From: an uncultured Saprospiraceae bacterium
GTDB lineage: Bacteria; Bacteroidota; Bacteroidia; Chitinophagales; Saprospiraceae
Length of the DNA: 44,192 nt
Assembly (NCBI GenBank): GCA_938022165.1
Contig: CALIEI010000022.1
Location: 1-44,192 of the forward strand
Direction: 5' to 3'
Both the position numbers and the translations under genes were made by a program. The notes beneath the pieces were generated by a model. That model was not told the origin of the DNA. It did not search any database and saw only the letters and a program-made list of their open reading frames with translations. The stretch's first letter is position 1; each line of letters begins with the position of its first letter. Positions 1 through 8,797 of this stretch are shown one piece after another.

Positions 1-366
1 AAGTACGATGAAATCAAAGCCTCATCTGATCCTTCATTCCTAGGAGATGAGACGCGATTCAATCCAGAGGAGCTTTTACTATCCTCTTTATCTTCTTGCC
101 ACATGCTTTGGTACTTGCATTTGTGTTCGTCCAAGAAAATAGTCGTTACAGAATACCTAGATAGTGCAACAGGAATCATGGAGGAGTATACTAATGGTAG
201 CGGAAAATTTACTGAGGTGACACTTAACCCGCAAGTCATTGTCGCCAATTCAAGTATGATTGAGTTGGCGGAGAAATTACATACTGAAGCCAATACCATG
301 TGCTTTATAGCAAACTCATGCAATTTTGAGGTGAAGCACTTGCCGATAGTAAAAACCGAGAATTAG
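1..366 (+). CDS. OsmC-family protein, 3' part (start outside window)
   Basis: The reading frame is open from base 1 to the TAG at 366, giving 121 residues of a protein whose start lies upstream. The frame contains the OsmC/Ohr hallmarks: FNPEELLLSSLSSCHM, with the first redox cysteine at about residue 33 of the visible part, and a second cysteine in EANTMCFIANSC near residue 101. Family members reduce organic hydroperoxides with this cysteine pair in the cytoplasm. The length and the spacing of the two cysteines fit the C-terminal two thirds of an OsmC-like (YhfA/OsmC) protein rather than Ohr proper, but the subgroup cannot be fixed without the N-terminus. An internal ATG at 103 lies after the first cysteine and is not the real start. 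Confidence 0.85.
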   Translation, partial: KYDEIKASSDPSFLGDETRFNPEELLLSSLSSCHMLWYLHLCSSKKIVVTEYLDSATGIMEEYTNGSGKFTEVTLNPQVIVANSSMIELAEKLHTEANTMCFIANSCNFEVKHLPIVKTEN

Positions 367-439
367 AAAAGAAAGGAATTATATAGAGACTTACTTTAAC
401 CTTAGTAACAGGTGATTATCAAAAACACCAACCAAAAAA

Positions 440-465
440 GGCTAACTCACTTACGTGAATTAGCC
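440..465. terminator. Hairpin terminator for tRNA-His, possibly bidirectional
   Basis: Arms GGCTAACTCAC and GTGAATTAGCC pair with one mismatch around a 4-base loop. On the minus strand, the direction of tRNA-His, the stem is followed by a run of six T (434-439). On the plus strand it is followed by TGTATTTTT, so it may also end the OsmC transcript. Confidence 0.65.
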
Positions 466-475
466 TGTATTTTTG

Positions 476-550
476 GGTGGATGATGGGATTCGAACCCAC
501 GACCCTCGGTACCACAAACCGATGCTCTAACCAACTGAGCTACAACCACC
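476..550 (-). tRNA. tRNA-His (anticodon GTG)
   Basis: On the minus strand the cloverleaf can be traced: acceptor GTGGTTG with partner CATCCAC (one T-T mismatch), D arm GCTC/GAGC, anticodon stem TCGGT/ACCGA around loop TTGTGGT with anticodon GTG, and T arm GTGGG/CCCAT around TTCGAAT. The base before the acceptor is G and the discriminator is C, which is the G-1:C73 pair specific to tRNA-His. The 3' CCA is not encoded. Confidence 0.95.
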
Positions 551-622
551 ATTTGTTCCTTTATCTAAAGGAGTGCAAATATATAATATTCTTCAATAAG
601 GAAACAGTCCTTAGTGAAAAAA

Positions 623-1432
623 TTATTCCGCTGGATCAGCCTTTAAGGTGAAGGTTCTCGTTACTGGGTTTAATGGCGTATTTATTTTGTTTCCTTTTTT
701 ATCTACTAAGGTCAATTCAATCGTGTTTTCACCCATTGGAAGCCCTTCCACAAAATAAGGTTGCCATTTGTTGAGCATATGCGTCTCACCATTGATATTG
801 GCCTTGACCAAGTAGTTTTTGCCTAAATCTACATTCTCAAGGTAGAAATCCAGCATTACCTTTTCTGTATCCTTTTTTCCTACGTAAGTACCTTTTGGTC
901 TGGAGTAGAATAGCATGGGAAGCTTTATATCTTCTGACTCCGTAATTTCACCTCCTTTCACTTGTACTTTTTGTGCTATATGCGCTTTCTCTGTTTTGAT
1001 ACTCTCGTGGTATGATCTAGATAAGAATGCTAATGTATAATGTTCTCCATCTTTCATATCGGCTTCAAATGAAGAGGTGTACTTTGCTAGATAAGGTGCA
1101 TTGTCTATGATCATATGTATATGCTGACCTTTTGCTGAATTGGCGCACATTTTTTCAGGAGCATCAGATGTTTGCTGACCTAATGCATATTCTTTGCCTT
1201 CGACTTTGAAGCTGAACTTTTTGTTAGCATACTTCATATCCGAAATCTTTGCGTCAAAGAAACTTGGAGAATATGGGAAAGGCGATACACTATATTTATT
1301 TGGTGTTTTACGTTCCTTTTGTTCAGTGGTATTCTTCTTCATTTTTTTATCCGAAGTCGCTTGACTAGCCTGATCTGATTGGCACATCATAAGGCTAATA
1401 GCAAAACCGAAAAGTAGTATGTATTTAGTCAT
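623..1432 (-). CDS. Putative periplasmic lipoprotein with HIH motif
   Basis: Starting at the ATG at 1432, the 269-residue product opens with a lipoprotein signal (MTKYILLFGFAISLMMC, acylated Cys at 17) followed by a charged Ser/Thr/Lys-rich linker of about 40 residues. The body has an extended beta-rich look with the blocks CANSAKGQHIHMIIDN, PYLAKY and LAFLSRSYHES. From memory, proteins with the CANSAKGQHIH...DN.PY pattern are common in Bacteroidota and are labelled 'phosphopeptide-binding protein' without a tested role; I could not check this. An upstream in-frame start would put 14 charged residues before the signal peptide, so 1432 is preferred. A 185-bp MITE-like element sits 34 bp upstream and probably forms part of its promoter or 5' UTR. 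Confidence 0.75.
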   Translation of the reverse strand: MTKYILLFGFAISLMMCQSDQASQATSDKKMKKNTTEQKERKTPNKYSVSPFPYSPSFFDAKISDMKYANKKFSFKVEGKEYALGQQTSDAPEKMCANSAKGQHIHMIIDNAPYLAKYTSSFEADMKDGEHYTLAFLSRSYHESIKTEKAHIAQKVQVKGGEITESEDIKLPMLFYSRPKGTYVGKKDTEKVMLDFYLENVDLGKNYLVKANINGETHMLNKWQPYFVEGLPMGENTIELTLVDKKGNKINTPLNPVTRTFTLKADPAE

Positions 1433-1466
1433 TTTATTGTTTTTGGTGATGTCATTGATTAATTCT

Positions 1467-1651
1467 GAGTCCACTCCGAAAAGTCACGAAACCATAAAAT
1501 GACTCTTTTGGCGATATTTTTCATTTTCTCAATCCACTGATGCTAAGGCACGCCATCTTGTTGTCGCACAAGCATCACTGAATTTCGAGAATAAAAAATC
1601 TCATCCAAAATAGCCCATTTTTTGCAATCCGCTACTTTCCGGAGTGGACTC
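1467..1651. mobile_element. 185-bp quasi-palindromic MITE-like element, copy 1
   Basis: The ends are inverted repeats (GAGTCCACTCCG and CGGAGTGGACTC). Inside, the left arm (1467-1543) and right arm (1572-1651) are imperfect reverse complements over their whole length, so the element can fold into one long hairpin with a 28-base tip (1544-1571). Flanks AATTCT (1461-1466) and AATACT (1652-1657) match 5 of 6 and look like a target-site duplication. A second copy of exactly the same length lies at 30220-30404. It encodes no transposase, as expected for a non-autonomous element. It lies 34 bp upstream of the lipoprotein start. Confidence 0.85.
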
Positions 1652-1740
1652 AATACTAGCCTAAAGATATATGGATTAGTTTGAATATTTGCATGCTGGT
1701 TTAAAATTTTACCGAGAATTTCTGACCTATGGAAACTCTT

Positions 1741-1850
1741 TTGCGCCAAAGGGAGAAGCGATATGATGTGCGGAGCGGCCCTAATGAAGGTGGGGAAGGC
1801 GAAGGATGAACGAATGAGTGAATACAAGCAAGCCCCTTACCTGAATAGGG
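1741..1850 (+). repeat. GC-richer dispersed intergenic repeat, locus E
   Basis: The stretch contains GGAGAAGCGATATGATG, CTAATGAA and GCGAAGGATGAACGAATGAG ending in ACAAGC. These align in order with the minus-strand reading of the locus at 14479-14720 (AGCAGCGGTATGAAGTG, CTAATGAA, AGCGAAGGCTCAGCGAGG, ACAAGC). ORFs across it have no recognisable product. The rest of the gap from 1652 to 2080 is AT-rich and I see nothing else in it. Confidence 0.5.
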
Positions 1851-2080
1851 CTGAAACGTGCAGCATACAAGCGGATCACTTTATACAGGCGCCCAAAGTA
1901 TCAATAATTGACTCTAATAGACCTAAAGCCTTCAAAATATGGAGGGGCAGTACTGAAAAACAGCTCTTTTTTGCCGCCAATTATATATACAGATAAATAG
2001 AATAATCATTTAAGCACCAAGGCGCAACTTATATAAGATAAATACCATATATAATATGTACCATCTGAAAAGACTACTCT

Positions 2081-4534
2081 ATGTTTACTGCTTGCCGCAG
2101 CCTTCATTTTTCTGTTTTCTGCAGCCTAATTTTGTTACTTATGACATTGGGCTGTACATCTAATGATCTTGATCTAGGAAGTGTAATAGAAACAGATTCA
2201 AACCAGATAGCTAAGTCAAACATCTTTGCCAAAGCCAATCCAGTAAATATAGATACTAAGACCTTCGGTAAATGGCAGCCCTCAACGAAAGAGGGAATAG
2301 TTGAATGGATCTATGAAGTCAAAGAGAATGCTTCATCCCTCAATTTTGGATTTTCAGAATTTATACTTCCCCCTTCAGCCGAATTGTTTATCTGCGATGA
2401 GAAAAATAAAAACTGTCAGCATTTTCTCCCTAGAAAATCAGAATGGCATCATCTAGAAATGTGGACCCCGATCTTGAAAGGAGGGACAGCGAAATTTACA
2501 CTTCGCTTAAATGAATCCGAGGTGGATTTGTTGAAAATGAGAATCGCTACCATCAATATGGGTTTTGAAAGAGAGGAAAGAGATGGCGCTTCACAAGGGT
2601 GCTTGATAGATGTATTGTGTACAGACGATTTTCCACAAATAGAAGATTGGGAAAGAGAGATACGATCTGTAGGTTTGATATCGATCGAAGGAACGCGCTT
2701 ATGCACAGGTGTGCTGCTGAATAATGTAAGGCAAGATTTTACACCCTATTTTTTAACGGCTAGACACTGTGGAATCAATGCTACAAATGCGGAATCCGTA
2801 GTGGTACACTGGAATTATGAAAATTCAACATGCCGGTTCGGTGAAGAAAGCAATGAAATGGAAGGGGATGGAGATCTGAGTATTTTCAATAGTGGTGCTA
2901 CCTTTTTAGCGGATTTGCAAAGGTCTGATTTTACCTTGCTTCGCTTAAATGAAGAAGTTGTAGAAGAGGCCAGGGCATATTTTGCGGGGTGGAGTGCAGT
3001 AGCAGACGCGCCTGTCGATGTGACGACTATCCATCATGCCAATACAGAAGAGAAGAGGATAACTTTTGGTAAAGGAGAAACGAGTATAACTAGGCATTTC
3101 GGACAGGATGTAAATACAGACTTGGATCACATAAGAATATCTTCTTGGGATATATCAAGTACCTCTGGAGGCTCTTCTGGTGGCCCTTTATTTGATGCGA
3201 ATCATAGGGTAGTGGGTCAACTCCACGGCGGATTGGCAGCTTGTGGAAATGATGAGTCTGATTGGTTTGGTAGACTCCATACAAGTTGGGTAGGAGATAG
3301 TGTGCCAGAGAGGCAGCTAAAGCATTGGCTAGATCCGGATCAAAGTGGTTTGCTAGAACTAAATGGTATCTGGGACGAACTAGAGCCCTTGTCACTTCAA
3401 ATTTCCATACAGGAAACAGCTGAAATAATTTGTGCAGGTGATAGTACTGCTAGAATCCAAATAAATATAGGAAATGGTAGTGGCCCTTTTAGATATAGTA
3501 TAGATGGCGGCGAAAATTTCCAATTTCAAAATACTTTTGAAAATTTAGGCGCTGGTTTTTATTCAATTCTCGTAATAGATTCAGATGAGAACACCTCAGC
3601 GATCGTTCCATTTTTTATAAACGAGCCAGATGAGTTGGTGCTAAACTTCAATCAAGTTTACAATCAAATCTCGCTCAATGTATCTGGTGGAACAGCGCCC
3701 TTCCTTTATTCTCTGAATGGAGAAATTACTTTTGATTCTACGTTTACGAATGTAGCACAGGGGCTAAATTCATTTACAGTGATAGACTCAAAGGGCTGTA
3801 ATACTGAAGTGACGATTGAAGTTCAGTTTAATGAGTTTGAAAGCCAACTACAGGTAGTGGAAGATCCTAGGTGTACTGAAAGTGAAGATGGTGTAATAGT
3901 TATACAGCATTCAGGAACTATTGGACCTTATTTTTATAGGCTAAATAATGGGCCGATAAGAGAGACTAACACGTTTGACAGCTTGGCTGCAGGAGTTTAT
4001 ATTGGATGGGTGATGGATAGCCTAGGTAATACGGTTACAACAAATCCGATTACCTTAAGAGGACCTTCACCATTAGAGGCTAATATATTTCAACAGGAAG
4101 AGAATATAATCGTTGATGTGGATGGTGGAACAGCGCCTTATCTGTATAGCTATGATGGGGGAGTATTTATAAAAGAAAATCAATTTCTTAGTTCTGAAAA
4201 TTTTGAAATCATAATTGTACAAGACGCTAATGGATGCATGCTAGAGATTGAAAACATATTCACTTCTGCGAAGCATGTAAATCGTCAGAGCAATGAAATT
4301 TTATATCCAAACCCAACAGATGGATTGATATGGCTCCAGGGTGCGCAAAATATCCAGAGCTATATCATAATAAATACCAATGGTCAGGTGGTGAAAGAAG
4401 GCTCATATGAACAGGGTTTAAGTATTGAAAAGATGATAGATGTGAGCTTCTTGCCAAGTGGAATGTATGTTATTCAAGCTAAATTTAGGGACGGTATCTC
4501 TAAGTCAATGAAATTCAGCATATTACAGAAATAG
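2081..4534 (+). CDS. Secreted trypsin-like (lysyl-endopeptidase-type) protease with SprB-like repeats and T9SS sorting domain
   Basis: The 817-residue product has an N-terminal signal sequence (residues 1-25; the LGC at 23-25 is only weakly lipobox-like). An S1-type serine protease domain spans about 170-420: His229 in TARHC, Asp283 in RSDF and Ser366 in GGSSGGP form the triad, and the arrangement with CTGVLLNN and LHGGLAACG resembles bacterial lysyl endopeptidases. From about 440 to 730 come several repeats of the SprB type (CAGDSTARI...GPFRYSIDGG, GTAPFLYSLNG, GPYFYRLNNG, GTAPYLYSYDGG). The last about 75 residues (YPNPTDGLIWLQG ... LPSGMYVIQA) are a type A T9SS C-terminal domain, so the protein should cross the outer membrane and be anchored or released. 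Substrate preference is inferred, not shown. Confidence 0.88.
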   Translation: MFTACRSLHFSVFCSLILLLMTLGCTSNDLDLGSVIETDSNQIAKSNIFAKANPVNIDTKTFGKWQPSTKEGIVEWIYEVKENASSLNFGFSEFILPPSAELFICDEKNKNCQHFLPRKSEWHHLEMWTPILKGGTAKFTLRLNESEVDLLKMRIATINMGFEREERDGASQGCLIDVLCTDDFPQIEDWEREIRSVGLISIEGTRLCTGVLLNNVRQDFTPYFLTARHCGINATNAESVVVHWNYENSTCRFGEESNEMEGDGDLSIFNSGATFLADLQRSDFTLLRLNEEVVEEARAYFAGWSAVADAPVDVTTIHHANTEEKRITFGKGETSITRHFGQDVNTDLDHIRISSWDISSTSGGSSGGPLFDANHRVVGQLHGGLAACGNDESDWFGRLHTSWVGDSVPERQLKHWLDPDQSGLLELNGIWDELEPLSLQISIQETAEIICAGDSTARIQINIGNGSGPFRYSIDGGENFQFQNTFENLGAGFYSILVIDSDENTSAIVPFFINEPDELVLNFNQVYNQISLNVSGGTAPFLYSLNGEITFDSTFTNVAQGLNSFTVIDSKGCNTEVTIEVQFNEFESQLQVVEDPRCTESEDGVIVIQHSGTIGPYFYRLNNGPIRETNTFDSLAAGVYIGWVMDSLGNTVTTNPITLRGPSPLEANIFQQEENIIVDVDGGTAPYLYSYDGGVFIKENQFLSSENFEIIIVQDANGCMLEIENIFTSAKHVNRQSNEILYPNPTDGLIWLQGAQNIQSYIIINTNGQVVKEGSYEQGLSIEKMIDVSFLPSGMYVIQAKFRDGISKSMKFSILQK

Positions 4535-4633
4535 ATAAGATTAACTACATTGAAATTAATTTTATATTTAATGTTTACTTTTATCAAGGTAAGTATTACA
4601 TTTGCAATCGCTAATAAAACAGCAAATCACTTA

Positions 4634-4719
4634 GGAAGAGTGGCAGAGCTGGTTTAATGCACTGGTCTTGAAAACCAGCGTACGGCAACGTACCGGGGGT
4701 TCGAATCCCTCCTCTTCCG
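4634..4719 (+). tRNA. tRNA-Ser (anticodon TGA)
   Basis: Acceptor GGAAGAG/CTCTTCC, anticodon stem CTGGT/ACCAG around CTTGAAA with anticodon TGA, a long variable arm (CGTACGGCAACGTACG) typical of class II tRNAs, and T arm GGGGG/CCCT(C) with TTCGAAT. The discriminator is G and CCA is not encoded. Confidence 0.95.
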
Positions 4720-4720
4720 C

Positions 4721-4756
4721 AAAAGGCTTTATTCTTAATTGAATAAGGCCTTTTTT
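4721..4756 (+). terminator. Rho-independent terminator after tRNA-Ser
   Basis: Stem GGCTTTATTC/GAATAAGGCC (one wobble) with a 6-base loop, followed by six T at 4751-4756. It starts right after the tRNA 3' end. Confidence 0.85.
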
Positions 4757-4885
4757 GCGTTCAATAGCATACCCTATTTGGGTTATTTAGCTATGCTTGC
4801 CTAGAATCTGACACGGACATTGTTGAGTATTAGTCTTAAAGTACCTATTTTAAAGAGTCAATTGAGATCCCGTAAATATTCTGCT

Positions 4886-6742
4886 ATGCAACAGCTGTAC
4901 AAAAGCTTTTATACTCTAGTATTTTTCTTTCCTTTTCTATTCCTACACGTTTCACTTTATGCGCAAAATACAGTGGGAACGGTTTTTCAAGATAGTACCC
5001 TACAAGATGGCTATACTTTAGTTTACCCTGAGTTTCAGCCTAATACTTATTTAATTGATCCCTGTGGTCAGATAGTCAATACCTGGGAAGGGCAAGACGA
5101 TACAGCACCAGGCTTTTCAGTGTATCTAGATGAACAAGGGAATTTGATCAGAGCATTCAGACCAAATCAAGATCCAGCGGGAGTAGAGATTACCGGATCA
5201 GGGCAAGCGGGGTTTGTTGAAATTGTAGATTGGGACAACAACCTCATTTGGTCTCATGAGCAAATAATGGGAAATAGACGACTACATCATGACATAGAGG
5301 TCTTGCCTAATGGAAATATCCTTTTGAATGCTTGGGAAGGGATAAGTCTAGATGACGCATTAGCATTAGGTCGTGATCCAGAGACTTTGATATCGCAAAA
5401 TTTATTTGATGAAGTGATTTATGAAATCAATCCTAATACTGACGAAATAGTCTGGGAATGGAAAGCTTCAGACCACTTGATTCAAACGTTTAATACTTCT
5501 GCTCCTAACTGGGTAGGTAATCCTGCTGCTTGGCCACAAAGAATAGATTTGAACTATGTAGGAGATTCTAATAGAAGAAATGATTGGCTTCACTTCAATT
5601 CTTTGGAATATGATTCTGAATTGGATCAGATCATTATAAGCTGTCCTTCTTTTGGTGAGTTTTGGATAATAGATCATAGTACTACCACGGCAGAAGCTGC
5701 TGGTACTACAGGTGGAAGAAGTGGTAAAGGAGGAGACTTGCTTTACAGATGGGGAAATCCAGAGTCATACAATGCAGGTACTGCGGATGATAAAAAGTTG
5801 TTTTTTCATCATGCAGTCCAATTGGTTTCTGAACAGCTAAGCGATAAGACACAAAGAAGAGGAGAGATCATACTTTTTAACAATCGACAAAATCAATTCT
5901 CTTCTGTTGATATATTGACTTTACCTGAGTTTGATTCTACTACTTGGAACTATGTAATGGAGGGAAATGTATATGGACCTCTAGAAATTGACAGGAAAAT
6001 AATACATCCTGTTGATCCAAGTTTGTTGTTTTCCACCATCATGTCTAGTGGTCAAATGCTAGATAATGGAAATGTCTTAATCAATGCTACTATACCGGGT
6101 ACAATCACAGAGATCACAGCTAATGATGAAATTGCTTGGGAATACGTAGTTCCATTTTCTAATGGACTGCAATTAGAACAAGGCACGGCAGTGACGCCGG
6201 GACAAGGCGAAAGTTTTATTTTTAAAGCAGATAAATATCCAAACACTTTTGTTGGTTTTGAAGGCAGAGATTTGACTCCAACTGGATATTTGGAGCTCAA
6301 TCCTGATACTACTTTGTGTGGAGGTATGGTATTGGACACGATGATGATGGACACAATGATGATGGATACGATGATGATGGATACAATGATGATGGACACA
6401 ATGATGATGGACACAATGATGATGGACACCATGATGATGGATACGATGATGATGGATACGATGATGATGGATACGATGATGATGGACACGATGGATCTAA
6501 GTGCTGTGAATCTTACGATTTTAAATCAAGTTGATTTGTTTCCAAATCCAACCCTTGACTTTATTCAGCTTGACTGGCCCATAAGGGCAACCCCTTATGA
6601 GATTTACTCCATAGATGGTAAGGCCCGACTTTCAGGACAGGTAGATCGGGGAAAAAATAGAATATCTGTACACCACCTACGTCCTGGAATGTACATAATC
6701 CGGTTTGATCAAATAGGCGCTAAACGATTCATAAAGCTTTAA
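4886..6742 (+). CDS. Secreted arylsulfotransferase-like beta-propeller protein with pentapeptide repeat and T9SS domain
   Basis: From the ATG at 4886 (618 residues; the signal peptide MQQLYKSFYTLVFFFPFLF... starts here, and the upstream TTG adds an implausible leader). Residues about 30-470 match the arylsulfotransferase (ASST) family of propellers: DGYTLVYPEFQPNTYLID, LHHDIEVLPNGNILLNAWE, DWLHFNSLEYD, LFFHHAVQ and ITEITANDEIAWEY. Canonical ASST moves sulfate between phenols using a histidine; whether this paralogue is catalytic is not shown. A linker of ten exact DTMMM pentapeptides (bases 6335-6484) plus a partial DTM separates the propeller from a T9SS C-terminal domain (LFPNPTLDFIQLDW ... 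LRPGMYIIRF). The next gene converges from the other strand and its stop overlaps this stop by a few bases. Confidence 0.8.
   Translation: MQQLYKSFYTLVFFFPFLFLHVSLYAQNTVGTVFQDSTLQDGYTLVYPEFQPNTYLIDPCGQIVNTWEGQDDTAPGFSVYLDEQGNLIRAFRPNQDPAGVEITGSGQAGFVEIVDWDNNLIWSHEQIMGNRRLHHDIEVLPNGNILLNAWEGISLDDALALGRDPETLISQNLFDEVIYEINPNTDEIVWEWKASDHLIQTFNTSAPNWVGNPAAWPQRIDLNYVGDSNRRNDWLHFNSLEYDSELDQIIISCPSFGEFWIIDHSTTTAEAAGTTGGRSGKGGDLLYRWGNPESYNAGTADDKKLFFHHAVQLVSEQLSDKTQRRGEIILFNNRQNQFSSVDILTLPEFDSTTWNYVMEGNVYGPLEIDRKIIHPVDPSLLFSTIMSSGQMLDNGNVLINATIPGTITEITANDEIAWEYVVPFSNGLQLEQGTAVTPGQGESFIFKADKYPNTFVGFEGRDLTPTGYLELNPDTTLCGGMVLDTMMMDTMMMDTMMMDTMMMDTMMMDTMMMDTMMMDTMMMDTMMMDTMMMDTMDLSAVNLTILNQVDLFPNPTLDFIQLDWPIRATPYEIYSIDGKARLSGQVDRGKNRISVHHLRPGMYIIRFDQIGAKRFIKL
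6335..6493 (+). repeat. In-frame 15-bp tandem repeat (DTMMM) in the ASST-like gene
   Basis: Ten 15-bp units of the form GAYACVATGATGATG (6335-6484) plus a partial eleventh (6485-6493). Variation between units is almost only at third codon positions, so the peptide is kept exactly. Gain or loss of units would keep frame, making a length-variable linker rather than an on/off switch. Confidence 0.9.
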
Positions 6743-7824
6743 GACCCTTTTACAATTTTTTGTTGATGGTTAATAGATTCTTGATGGATGGCTTTGTAAA
6801 CACGAAGTACAAATTCTTCGCTTAGTCCTCGAGTTTCGCCCTCAAGAATCATTTTGCCTAGTATTTCATTCCATCGCTTCGATTGTAGTACAGCTACATT
6901 TTTCTGCTTTTTCAACTCACCGATTTGATCAGAAATTTTCATCCTGCGGCCTAAGGTTTCTAGAAGTTGATTGTCAGCAATGTCAATTTGTGCTCTTAGT
7001 AAATCGATCTTACTTTTAAAATCTGTTTCTTCATCAGATTCTTTTCTAATTCTTAAGTCTATCATCATTTGTATTAAGGTGGCAGGTGTAATCTGTTGTG
7101 CAGCGTCACTCCATGCTTTGTCAGGATCGTGATGTGTTTCGATCATTAGTCCATCAAAATTTAAATCTAGAGCCATTTGCGATACATCAAAAATCATATC
7201 CCTTTTTCCTGTGATGTGTGAGGGATCATTGATTAAGGGCAAGTCAGGAAACTTGTTTTGAAAGTCTATCGCTATCTGCCACTCAGGAATGTTTCTATAC
7301 TTTGTTTTTTCATAAGTAGAAAAACCTCTGTGAATAGCGCCTAGTTTTTTTATGCCTGCAGTTTTCAACCTTTCGATTCCTCCCAACCAAAGCCCAAGGT
7401 CTGGATTGACAGGATTCTTAACTAGAACTATTTTATCTGTTCCTTGTAAAGCATCTGCAAGCTCTTGCATGATAAAAGGACTAACTGTAGATCGAGCTCC
7501 AATCCAAAGCAGATCTATGTCATGCTCTAGAGCCAGCTTAACGTGATTTCTATTGGCGACCTCAGTAGCTGTTTTTAATCCAGTTTCTTCTTTTACTTTT
7601 TGTAGCCATTTTAGCCCTAATGCTCCGACACCTTCAAAATTGCCAGGTCGAGTTCTTGGCTTCCAGATACCAGCTCGATAAAAATTAACGTCCGTATCTT
7701 TGAGCTGATGAGCGATGTTCAGGATTTGCTGCTCTGTTTCCGCACTGCATGGTCCTGCTATCACTAGTGGATGAGCCAATTCCATATTTTCTAACCAATT
7801 CTTCATATTTTTTTTGTTTTCCAT
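6739..7824 (-). CDS. Bifunctional 3-deoxy-7-phosphoheptulonate synthase / chorismate mutase
   Basis: The 361-residue protein joins two shikimate-pathway activities. Residues about 8-260 are a KDPG-aldolase-like DAHP synthase: HPLVIAGPCSAE, FYRAGIWKPRTRPGNFEG, WIGARSTVSPF, LVKNPVNPD, GAIHRGFS, LINDPSHITGKRD and GLMIETHHDPDKAWSDAAQQ. It condenses phosphoenolpyruvate and erythrose 4-phosphate. Residues about 270-350 are an AroQ-type chorismate mutase (LLRAQIDIADNQLLETLGRRMKISDQIGELKKQ), which makes prephenate. In this phylum the mutase half usually gives feedback control. It is the last gene of the operon, 113 bp after the prephenate dehydrogenase, whose product consumes the prephenate made here. 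Confidence 0.93.
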   Translation of the reverse strand: MENKKNMKNWLENMELAHPLVIAGPCSAETEQQILNIAHQLKDTDVNFYRAGIWKPRTRPGNFEGVGALGLKWLQKVKEETGLKTATEVANRNHVKLALEHDIDLLWIGARSTVSPFIMQELADALQGTDKIVLVKNPVNPDLGLWLGGIERLKTAGIKKLGAIHRGFSTYEKTKYRNIPEWQIAIDFQNKFPDLPLINDPSHITGKRDMIFDVSQMALDLNFDGLMIETHHDPDKAWSDAAQQITPATLIQMMIDLRIRKESDEETDFKSKIDLLRAQIDIADNQLLETLGRRMKISDQIGELKKQKNVAVLQSKRWNEILGKMILEGETRGLSEEFVLRVYKAIHQESINHQQKIVKGS

Positions 7825-7937
7825 TTAAGGGTATACTTTTAAAAAAGAAATTAAACCATCAATCGCTTGACTTTAGGGCGCTTACAATATTTGCCGTTTT
7901 AGCCACAACATACTGGTTGTCATCTGTTTAAAATTCA

Positions 7938-8786
7938 TTACTGTACCATCGTCAAAATATCTTTAATTCTATTCGTATTTTCCATGACTTGAAAGATGCT
8001 ATCATAGTCATCTGTATCTAGCATTGTTTTAAATTCTTGAAGGTTTTGTATGTATTCTTCTAAAGAATTAAGGACGAACTCTCTATTTTGTTTAAAAATA
8101 GGTGTCCACATTGCTGGCGAACTTTTTGCTAGTCTCACTGTGCTTTCAAAACCACTACCTGCCATGTCAAAAATATCTCTTTCATTTGCTTCTACTTCTA
8201 TGACTGTTTTTCCGAGCATGAAAGAACTGATATGGGATAGGTGAGATACATAAGCGATGTGTTTGTCATGCGCTAATGGATTCATATATCGTATACGCAT
8301 CTCAAACATTCTAAATAGCTCTAATGCCTTTTCTTGCAACTTATAAGCTGTTTGTTCTACCTCACAAATGATATTAGTCTTGCCTTTAAAGAGTCCATTT
8401 ACTGCTGCAGTTGGACCAGAAAATTCAGTACCAGCTATTGGGTGACAAGCTAGGAAATTTCTACGCTTGTGATGTGATTCAACAGCTTGACAAATAAGCC
8501 CCTTGGTAGATCCACAATCTATAACTAGACAATCATCCTTTACTAGATCTAAGATCTTAGGTAGTTCAACAATTATATCATCGACTGGAATAGAAACTAT
8601 AACTAAGTCGGCTTGACCCAAATCATTATAATCTGCAGCTTTGTTTATCAAGCCAAGATTTAGAGCTTGCTCTAAATTCTCTTGATTAGAATCTATACCA
8701 TAAATGTCAGCCTCTTTATTCTTGAGCCTAAGATCCTTGACCATCGATCCTCCTATAAGTCCTATTCCTATTACAAATACATTCAT
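7938..8786 (-). CDS. tyrA: Prephenate dehydrogenase
   Basis: From the ATG at 8786 (282 residues; an upstream in-frame start adds 19 basic residues that overlap the aminotransferase gene). It begins directly with a dinucleotide-binding fold, MNVFVIGIGLIGGSM, then VIVSIPVDD, DCGSTKG, HPIAGTEFSGP and HISYVSHLSHISSFMLG-like segments (here HIAYVSHLSHISSFMLG), all typical of TyrA. It oxidatively decarboxylates prephenate to 4-hydroxyphenylpyruvate. No ACT domain follows, so allosteric tyrosine control would have to lie elsewhere. It starts 11 bp after the aminotransferase stop, so the two are surely cotranscribed. Confidence 0.93.
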   Translation of the reverse strand: MNVFVIGIGLIGGSMVKDLRLKNKEADIYGIDSNQENLEQALNLGLINKAADYNDLGQADLVIVSIPVDDIIVELPKILDLVKDDCLVIDCGSTKGLICQAVESHHKRRNFLACHPIAGTEFSGPTAAVNGLFKGKTNIICEVEQTAYKLQEKALELFRMFEMRIRYMNPLAHDKHIAYVSHLSHISSFMLGKTVIEVEANERDIFDMAGSGFESTVRLAKSSPAMWTPIFKQNREFVLNSLEEYIQNLQEFKTMLDTDDYDSIFQVMENTNRIKDILTMVQ

Positions 8787-8797
8787 AAATTTATCCT

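Noticed and set aside
412-651. Plus-strand ORF of 79 codons
   Set aside because: It runs antisense through the tRNA-His gene and its terminator.
1543-1996. ORFs of 94 and 77 codons in the gap before the protease gene
   Set aside because: They lie on the MITE right arm and repeat locus E, are on opposite strands and overlap each other, and have no recognisable features.
4820-4885. Upstream start of the ASST-like gene
   Set aside because: It is a TTG that places 22 residues before an excellent signal peptide starting at ATG 4886.
6052-6534. Two further ORFs through the DTMMM repeat (DDDG-rich on plus, SIIIV-rich on minus)
   Set aside because: The 15-bp unit has no stop in these frames, so they are open by composition; only the frame with signal peptide and sorting domain makes sense.
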